Assembly: GCF_000334455.1 (NCBI RefSeq)
Contig: NZ_BANX01000005.1
Coordinates: forward strand, 186,001-250,000
Reading direction: 5' to 3'
DNA from: Gordonia soli NBRC 108243
Lineage (GTDB): Bacteria > Actinomycetota > Actinomycetes > Mycobacteriales > Mycobacteriaceae
Length of the DNA stretch: 64,000 bases
The notes under the pieces were generated by a model, which worked only from the letters and a program-made list of their open reading frames with translations, searched no databases and had not been told where the DNA came from. Shown here in pieces: positions 58,421-64,000 of the stretch. Within the stretch, counting starts at the first letter, position 1, and every line of letters starts with the position of its first letter. The translations under genes were made by a program, and so were the position numbers.

Positions 58421-60147
58421 GACGCATCCACCGAGAGCTGCGATTCGGCGATCTCGGCGTAGGTGCCGCAGGTCGCCAGGAGTTCGTCGTGTCGGCCGAT
58501 GCCGGTGATCCGTCCCTTGTCGAGGACGATGATCTGGTCGGCCTCGATGATCGTCGAGATACGTTGTGCCACGACGATGGTCGCCGCCTCGGTGGTGGCG
58601 GGTCGGAGAGCTGCGCGCAGGCGGGCGTCGGTGGTGAGATCCAGTGCCGAGAAGGAGTCGTCGAAGAGGTAGACCGATGGTCGCCGGATCAGGGCGCGAG
58701 CGATGGCCACTCGTTGACGCTGACCACCCGACACCGTCGTGCCGCCCTGCGAGATCGGTGATTCGAGCCCCTCTGGCATCCGGGCTACGAACTCCTCGGC
58801 CTGGGCGACACGCAGGGCTTCCCAGATCTCCTCGTCGGTCGCGTCCGGCCGACCGTGCCGGATGTTGGAGGCGACGGTGCCGGAGAAGAGATATGGCCGC
58901 TGCGGCACCAGTCCGATCGCCGACCGCAGCCGCGACGGATCGAGCTCGCGGACGTCGGTGCCCCCGACGAGCACCTGTCCGCCGGTCACGTCGATGAGTC
59001 GCGGGACGAGTCCGAGCAGCGTGGTCTTGCCCGATCCGGTGGACCCGACGATGGCGGTGGTGGTGCCGGGCGCCACGCGGAAGTCGATGTCGCACAGGAC
59101 CGGATCGTCGGCACCGGGGTATCGGAACTCGCCGCCCGAGAACTCGACGTTCGCCGGGTCGGTGCGGAAGTCGACGGGATGAACCGGTGGGGCGACCGAA
59201 CTCTCGGTGTCGAGGACCTCGCAGATGCGCTCGGCGCACACCGCGGCCCGAGGTGCCATCATCGCGAGGAAGGAGGCCATCATCACCGACATCAGGATCT
59301 GCATGACGTAACTCATCATCGCGGTGAGCGCGCCGACCTCCAGAGTGCCGTCGGCGACCTGATGTCCGCCGATCCAGACGATCGCCACGATGCTGACGTT
59401 GGAGATGAACAGCATCGTCGGGAACATCAGCGCCATCATCCGACCGACGCGCCGGGTCGCATCGGCGAGATCGGTGTTGGCCGTGGAGAAGCGGGCGATC
59501 TCGTGCCGTTCGCGGACGAATGCGCGCACCACGCGGATGCCGGTGATCTGCTCGCGCAGGACCCGGTTGACGTTGTCGATACGCTCCTGCATGACCCGGA
59601 AGCCGGGGATCATCCGCGCGATGATGGCACCCATCGCACCACCCAGGACCGGGACCGCGATCACCAGCACCCAGGAGAGTCCGGGTGCCACGTGGACACC
59701 CATCGCGATGCCGCCGATGCACATGATCGGGGCCATCACGAGGATCGCCGTGCTCGTCACCAGCAGCATCTGGACCTGCTGGACGTCGTTGGTGGTGCGG
59801 GTGATCAGCGACGGGGCCCCGAACGTACCGACCTCGCGCGCCGAGAACGTGTCCACCCGGTGCAGGAGGTCGTGGCGGATGTCGCGGCCGACGGCCAGCG
59901 CGGCCCGCGCCCCGAACCAGTAGGCGATGACGGTGCTGACCACCTGGGCGACCGACACCGCCAGCATCCATCCGCCGGCGCGGAGGATGTAACCGGTGTC
60001 GCCCTGGGCGACGCCCTTGTCGATGATGTCGGCGTTCAGGGTGGGCAGGTACAGCATCGCGCCGGTGCCCACCAATTGCAGCACGATGACCGCGACGACG
60101 GAGGAACGGTATCGGCCGATGTAGCCGCGGACGAGCCGGATCAACAT
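58417..60147 (-). CDS. ABC exporter half A (degenerate ATPase site)
   Basis: A 576-residue half-transporter with six N-terminal helices and a nucleotide-binding domain. Walker A is VGSTGSGKTT, Q-loop VPQRPYLFSG, signature VSGGQRQR, Walker B VYLFDDSFSALD (Asp where the catalytic Glu normally is) and switch VVAQRISTI (Gln where His is normal). These two changes mark the non-hydrolysing site of heterodimeric exporters. It is the first gene of the pair and overlaps the second by 4 bp. Substrate unknown. Confidence 0.88.
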   Translation of the reverse strand: MLIRLVRGYIGRYRSSVVAVIVLQLVGTGAMLYLPTLNADIIDKGVAQGDTGYILRAGGWMLAVSVAQVVSTVIAYWFGARAALAVGRDIRHDLLHRVDTFSAREVGTFGAPSLITRTTNDVQQVQMLLVTSTAILVMAPIMCIGGIAMGVHVAPGLSWVLVIAVPVLGGAMGAIIARMIPGFRVMQERIDNVNRVLREQITGIRVVRAFVRERHEIARFSTANTDLADATRRVGRMMALMFPTMLFISNVSIVAIVWIGGHQVADGTLEVGALTAMMSYVMQILMSVMMASFLAMMAPRAAVCAERICEVLDTESSVAPPVHPVDFRTDPANVEFSGGEFRYPGADDPVLCDIDFRVAPGTTTAIVGSTGSGKTTLLGLVPRLIDVTGGQVLVGGTDVRELDPSRLRSAIGLVPQRPYLFSGTVASNIRHGRPDATDEEIWEALRVAQAEEFVARMPEGLESPISQGGTTVSGGQRQRVAIARALIRRPSVYLFDDSFSALDLTTDARLRAALRPATTEAATIVVAQRISTIIEADQIIVLDKGRITGIGRHDELLATCGTYAEIAESQLSVDAS

Positions 60148-60235
60148 GAGCGATTCACGCCAGCCACGCTAGCAACAGTCGGTGACAGCGGCGATTGCAT
60201 TTCCGCTGTGACCTGCAGAGAATCGGACCTATCGG

Positions 60236-61039
60236 TCAGAGGCGCTGCTCCAGTGAGACGGCAGCCTCGGCGGTGTAGGTCAAGAAGGTGAAGGACTCCT
60301 GGAAGTAGAGGTTCACCGCGTCGCCGTCGTGTGAGTCGTAGCCGATCGACACGTCCTGGCCGATGGTGAGCTCGAAGTCGCCGCCACGGGTGCTCAGCAC
60401 GAACGCGCCGGAGATCGCCGGTGCCCACACGATCTCGCCGTCGAGCAGGCGCTGCAGGTGCTGGCGGATCGGGTAACCGTGGTTCGACGTCTCGTTGACC
60501 AGTGAGAAGACCTCGGCCGACAACGCGATCGAATACGGACCGTCGACCGAGGCGAGACGCAGGGTGCTCAGTGCCTGACTCAGCGCCTCCGGGTAGTCGC
60601 GGACGTCCTCGGGAAGCGGGATGGGGGTCGCCGACGACTCGGCGCGGATGCCGGCGATCCCGGCGGCCTGGTAGCCCTCGAAGATCGCGCGGTCCTCAGC
60701 GAGCGCGAGTTCACGTGCGGCATCGACCACCGGATCCCAATCGGAATCCTGTGCGCCGCGGTCGACGTCGTCGATGGCCTCACGCGTGACGGTGAACGGC
60801 ACCTTGAGTTCCACCAGCGGTTGGGTGTGTCGGGTGAAAGCCTGGATGCCGTCTGCGGGCGAGTCGATCTTGCTGCGGTGGCCCAGCGTCACCGACGACG
60901 TCGCGTCGCCCAGTGGTCCCTTGACGTCGACCAGGCGACGTCCGGCGACGTTGCGTTTGAACGACCGGGACGCCTCCTGTTCGATCTCGGCCCAGGCGGC
61001 CTCCGAGATGGGCGCGAGTTCGCGATGCAGGTTGCTCAT
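60236..61039 (-). CDS. Type 1 encapsulin shell protein (CFP29/linocin M18)
   Basis: A 267-residue HK97-fold encapsulin. The N-terminus SNLHRELAPISEAAWAEIEQEA and the following GRRLVDVKGPLG are the family signature; the E-loop region has VPFTVTREAIDDVDRGAQ; the C-terminus is AEAAVSLEQRL. Sixty copies assemble into a nanocompartment of about 24 nm. Its cargo is almost surely the DyP peroxidase encoded immediately upstream, which bears a C-terminal docking peptide. The ATG has GAGGAG 8 bp upstream. It is the last gene of the unit. Confidence 0.93.
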   Translation of the reverse strand: MSNLHRELAPISEAAWAEIEQEASRSFKRNVAGRRLVDVKGPLGDATSSVTLGHRSKIDSPADGIQAFTRHTQPLVELKVPFTVTREAIDDVDRGAQDSDWDPVVDAARELALAEDRAIFEGYQAAGIAGIRAESSATPIPLPEDVRDYPEALSQALSTLRLASVDGPYSIALSAEVFSLVNETSNHGYPIRQHLQRLLDGEIVWAPAISGAFVLSTRGGDFELTIGQDVSIGYDSHDGDAVNLYFQESFTFLTYTAEAAVSLEQRL

Positions 61040-61122
61040 GTCGGTCTCCTCGATCGGTCGGTGCGGGGCGGTCGCGTGTCGGTGGTGGTCGGTTCAGTCG
61101 GGGTCGGTGCAGTCGGCTCGGC

Positions 61123-62139
61123 TCAGTGCAGGGAGCCGATGCCCAGCGAGCCGTCGGCGGCGCGCGTGGCGGTCTCGGTTCCGGGCGCCGTCGAGGACTC
61201 ACCGTCGGCGGGCGCCGGCGGTGGGTCCTCGAGGAACTCGACAGTCGGGGCGAAGAACTGGGAGCCCGTCACCGCGGTGGTGAAGTCGAGCAGGCGATCG
61301 TGGTTGCCGGGCGGGTCGCCGATGAACATCTTGCGCAGCATCTCCTCGACGACGTCGGGCGCCGACGAGTAGGCGATGTAGAAGGTCCCGCTCTCGCCGG
61401 TACCCGACACGTCGCCGTACGGCATGTTGTCGCGCACGATGTCGATCTCCTCGCCGTCCGCATCCTCGACGACGTTCAGGGCGATGTGGGAGTTCGAGGG
61501 TTTCACATCGTCGTCCATCTCGATGTTCTCGAGCTTGGTCCGCCCGATTGCGGCCTCCTGGTCCTCGACGGTCAGCGAGTTCCAGGCCGACATGTCGTGA
61601 ACGTAGCGCTGGATCGCGACGTAGCTCCCGCCGGCGAACCCGGGGTCCTCGTCGCCGACGGTCACCGCGTCGATGGCCGCCTGACCCACGGGGTTCTCGG
61701 TGCCGTCGACGAATCCGATCAGGTCGCGTAGGTCGAAGTAGCGGAACCCGTGCACCTCGTCGACCACCGTGACGGAGTCGCCGAATGCTCGGGTGAGCGC
61801 GGTACCGAGCTCGAAGCAGAGGTCGAGCTGGTCGGCTTTCAGGTGCAGGAGCAGGTCACCCGGCGTTGCCGGAGCCGTGTGCGTCTCGCCGTCGACCTCG
61901 GTGAACGGGCGCAGGCCCTGAGGACGCGGACCGTCGAAGAGCTGATCCCAAGCCTGCGAACCGATTCCGACGATCCCGGCCAGGGCCGCATCCGGTGCGC
62001 GGGACGACACCGATCGGGTGAGTCCGGGCAGGCCCGACACCACGTCGCGTACCCGATCGACCCCACCGTCGGTGATCGTGAGGACGAGGAAGATCGCGTA
62101 TCGGGTCTTGCGGGTGAGGATGGTCTGCGGTGTCACCAC
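61123..62139 (-). CDS. DyP-type peroxidase, encapsulin cargo
   Basis: A 338-residue dye-decolourising peroxidase of class B. GFVDGTENP carries the catalytic Asp (about residue 154), and the proximal haem His is in the region of NSHIALNVV; SYVAIQRYVHDMSAWNSLTVEDQE supports the haem pocket. The C-terminus ends DGSLGIGSLH, the cargo-loading peptide for encapsulins. A flexible acidic Ala/Pro/Thr linker precedes it. The GTG start at 62139, or a second GTG at 62136. It lies 83 bp before the encapsulin gene and 9 bp after the FAD dehydrogenase gene. It probably works inside the shell against peroxides. Confidence 0.92.
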   Translation of the reverse strand: MVTPQTILTRKTRYAIFLVLTITDGGVDRVRDVVSGLPGLTRSVSSRAPDAALAGIVGIGSQAWDQLFDGPRPQGLRPFTEVDGETHTAPATPGDLLLHLKADQLDLCFELGTALTRAFGDSVTVVDEVHGFRYFDLRDLIGFVDGTENPVGQAAIDAVTVGDEDPGFAGGSYVAIQRYVHDMSAWNSLTVEDQEAAIGRTKLENIEMDDDVKPSNSHIALNVVEDADGEEIDIVRDNMPYGDVSGTGESGTFYIAYSSAPDVVEEMLRKMFIGDPPGNHDRLLDFTTAVTGSQFFAPTVEFLEDPPPAPADGESSTAPGTETATRAADGSLGIGSLH

Positions 62140-62148
62140 CGGTACACC

Positions 62149-63822
62149 CTAACCGCGTTCGGTGCTGCCGCGTGCGACCGCGCGGCCCGCCGCCCGACCG
62201 GAGAAGATGCAGCCGCCCAGGAACGTTCCCTCCAGCGCGTTGTAACCGTGCACCCCGCCACCACCGAATCCGGCGACCTCACCCGCGGCGAACAGCCCGT
62301 CGAAGGCGCTGCCGTCCGGTCGCATGACCCGTGAGTTCAGGTCGGTCTCGATGCCGCCCAGAGTCTTCCGGGTGAGGATGTTGAGTCGGACGGCGATCAG
62401 CGGACCGTGCTCGGGGTCGAGCAGGCGATGCGGCTTGGCCACGCGCACGAGTTTGTCACCCAGGTACTGGCGCGCGTTGGTGATGGCCATCAACTGCGCG
62501 TCCTTGGAGTACTTGTTCTCGATCTCGGCATCGCGTGCCGAGATGATCCGCTCCACGTGTGCGAGGTCGAGTTTGGGGCCGCGGGTGATCTCGTTCATGC
62601 CGGCCACCAGGTCGGGCAGGTTGGACCGCACCACGAAGTCGACGCCGTGTTCGGCGAACTTCGCCACCGGGCCCGGTGCCCCCTTGGCGAAGCGGCTCTT
62701 GGCGGCGAACTTCAGGTCCTTGCTGGTGATGTCCGGGTTCTGCTCGGACCCGGACAGCGCGAACTCCTTCTCGATGATGCTCTGCGTCAACACAAACCAC
62801 GAGTAGTCGTACCCGGTCGCGAGGATCGCCTTCATCGTGGAGTTGGTGTCGAAGCCGGGGAAGTTGGGTGGCGCGAGTCGGTTGCCCTCGGCGTCGAGCC
62901 ACAGCGAGGACGGTCCCGGGATGATGCGGATGGCGTGGTCGGGCCAGATCGGGTCCCAGTTGTTGATGCCCTCGGTGTAGTGCCACATGCGATCCCGGTT
63001 GACCAGGTTCGCCCCCGCCTCCTCGGTGATGGAGAGCATCCGACCGTCGACGTATGCGGGTACGCCCGAGATCATCGTCTTGGGCGGCTCGCCGAGGCGG
63101 TCGACCGGCCAGTTCGCGCGGATCAGGTCATGGTTGTGCCCGATGCCGCCGGTGGTGACGATCACCGCGTCGGCGTGGATCTCGAAGTCACCCACGATGT
63201 CTCGTGAGCTCGCCACCCCGCGTTCGGCGTCGTCCGGCGCCAGTACGGCACCCCGGATGCCGGTGGCGGCACCGTCATCGACGATGATCTCGTCGACGCG
63301 GTGACGGAACCGGAACTCCACGAGGCCCTGACGCTCGGCCTCCAGCACCGGCTCGGCGAAGACCCGGACGACCTCCGGCCCGGTTCCCCAGGTCAGGTGG
63401 AAGCGTGGGACCGAGTTGCCGTGACCGTCGGCGAACCCGCCACCTCGCTCGGCCCAACCGACCACCGGCGTGATGCGGAGTCCGAGGTCGTGCAGGTACT
63501 GACGCTTCTCACCGGCCGCGAACTCGACGTACGCGCGCGCCCACTGACGAGGCCAGAAGTCCTCGTCGTCGCGGTCGAAGCCGGCCGACCCCATCCAGTC
63601 CTGCAACGCCAGTTCGGCGGAGTCGCGGATGCCGAGGCGACGCTGTTCCGGGGTGTCGACCAGGAAGAGACCGCCCAACGACCAGAACGCCTGACCGCCG
63701 AGATTGGCGCGGTTCTCCTGATCGACGACGATGACCCGACGCCCCGCCTTGGTGAGTTCGTAGGTGGCGACCAGGCCCGCGAGCCCGGACCCGACCACGA
63801 CCGCATCTGCCTGTTGGGTCAT
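62149..63822 (-). CDS. FAD-binding dehydrogenase (KsdD/fumarate reductase-like)
   Basis: A 557-residue flavoprotein. VVVGSGLAGLVATYELTKAGRRVIVVDQEN is the FAD loop (residues about 8-37; borders VVVGSGLAG and VIVVDQEN), HLTWGTGPEVVRVF is in the middle, GGIETDLNSRVMRPDG and GLFAAGEVAGFGGGGVHGYNALEG form the second FAD region (about 500-545). It resembles the actinobacterial FAD-binding dehydrogenases of the fumarate reductase/3-ketosteroid dehydrogenase fold, such as mycobacterial Rv0785. The start ATG has GAGGAG 7 bp upstream. The 9-bp gap to the DyP gene puts it in the nanocompartment operon. It has no cargo peptide. Confidence 0.85.
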   Translation of the reverse strand: MTQQADAVVVGSGLAGLVATYELTKAGRRVIVVDQENRANLGGQAFWSLGGLFLVDTPEQRRLGIRDSAELALQDWMGSAGFDRDDEDFWPRQWARAYVEFAAGEKRQYLHDLGLRITPVVGWAERGGGFADGHGNSVPRFHLTWGTGPEVVRVFAEPVLEAERQGLVEFRFRHRVDEIIVDDGAATGIRGAVLAPDDAERGVASSRDIVGDFEIHADAVIVTTGGIGHNHDLIRANWPVDRLGEPPKTMISGVPAYVDGRMLSITEEAGANLVNRDRMWHYTEGINNWDPIWPDHAIRIIPGPSSLWLDAEGNRLAPPNFPGFDTNSTMKAILATGYDYSWFVLTQSIIEKEFALSGSEQNPDITSKDLKFAAKSRFAKGAPGPVAKFAEHGVDFVVRSNLPDLVAGMNEITRGPKLDLAHVERIISARDAEIENKYSKDAQLMAITNARQYLGDKLVRVAKPHRLLDPEHGPLIAVRLNILTRKTLGGIETDLNSRVMRPDGSAFDGLFAAGEVAGFGGGGVHGYNALEGTFLGGCIFSGRAAGRAVARGSTERG

Positions 63823-63895
63823 GTTCGCTCCTCGCAGCCGCACCCGGTGATGCACACCACAGTAGTTGCCGTGGTGACGGTCCCGCGAGGTGCCG

Positions 63896-64000
63896 TCACA
63901 CGCGGACGTCGGCGTAGCGGTGGAACCACGGCGCGGCCTCCTCCAGCTGTGCCGCGAGCGCGAGGAGCTGACCGTCGGCGCCCAGTCGGCCGACGAACTG
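63896..64000 (-). CDS. Amidase C-terminus (5' part missing)
   Basis: Only the last 34 residues are inside the window, QFVGRLGADGQLLALAAQL followed by EEAAPWFHRYADVRV. The QFVGR...LLALAAQLE...W block is the typical C-terminal end of amidase-signature enzymes. It is in the same direction as the FAD dehydrogenase gene, 73 bp upstream. The family call rests on this short end alone. Confidence 0.5.
   Translation of the reverse strand, partial: QFVGRLGADGQLLALAAQLEEAAPWFHRYADVRV

Noticed and set aside
56585..58462. A 625-codon open frame on the plus strand
   Set aside because: Antisense to the ABC exporter half B; composition is shadow-like.
58421..59971. Upstream extension of the ABC exporter half B frame that would make a fusion of over 1100 residues
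   Set aside because: The extension is out of frame with the known half A protein and has no motif; the ATG at 58420 with the ATGA overlap is the obvious start.

Overview
The window is very GC-rich, gene-dense and has short intergenic gaps. The gene content points to a mycolic-acid actinobacterium of the Mycobacteriales, most likely Gordonia or a close relative: an antigen 85-like mycolyltransferase, type VII secretion-related proteins, a CFP29-type encapsulin with its DyP peroxidase, a KstR-like operator, ECF41/SigJ-type sigma factor and a gene cluster first catalogued in Mycobacterium smegmatis (MSMEG_0565 to 0572). The genus is inferred from gene content only. No rRNA, tRNA, CRISPR array, transposase or phage gene was seen.

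Layout. 1-3165 (minus strand) is a tightly overlapping carotenoid operon: GGPP synthase, CrtA-like oxygenase, CruF-like protein and a family 2 glycosyltransferase cut by the left edge. 3348-6025 holds a NudK-GNAT fusion and a type II NADH dehydrogenase. 6130-15501 is the centrepiece, an extended Nit1C (nitrilase / radical SAM / GNAT-AIR synthase) cluster. It has a GlnR-like site and a structured leader in front, an extra adenylate-forming ligase, a glycosyltransferase, and a second nitrilase-fold protein whose catalytic Glu and Cys are both Asp. Nit1C clusters are linked in the literature to nitrogen starvation and cyanide/nitrile nitrogen use. The true product of this version is unknown.

15647-22819 contains a TetR-controlled alpha/beta hydrolase, an SDR, a second hydrolase with membrane partner, an MpaB-type oxygenase and the SigJ-like sigma factor facing a carboxymuconolactone decarboxylase. 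23481-27087 is a four-gene, lower-GC type VII secretion-related module bounded by two copies of a 58-bp palindromic repeat. 27318-32348 holds transport, membrane and secreted proteins, a LysR/SnoaL pair and the mycolyltransferase. 32480-35273 encodes a fused LvaA-LvaB-type kinase and a LvaC-type acyl-CoA dehydrogenase, probably for 4-hydroxyacyl-CoA breakdown.

35288-53286 is a string of small regulator-plus-enzyme units (MerR/deacetylase, XRE/aldo-keto reductase, HxlR/aminotransferase, TetR/saccharopine dehydrogenase-like, MerR/aldo-keto reductase), several with clear operators, plus rnhA, gntK, tam and an SDR behind a KstR-like site. 53300-64000 holds a YdeI-like protein, a DUF559 gene flanked by a second repeat family, a heterodimeric ABC exporter, and a DyP-encapsulin nanocompartment operon led by an FAD dehydrogenase. 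An amidase C-terminus is cut at the right edge.
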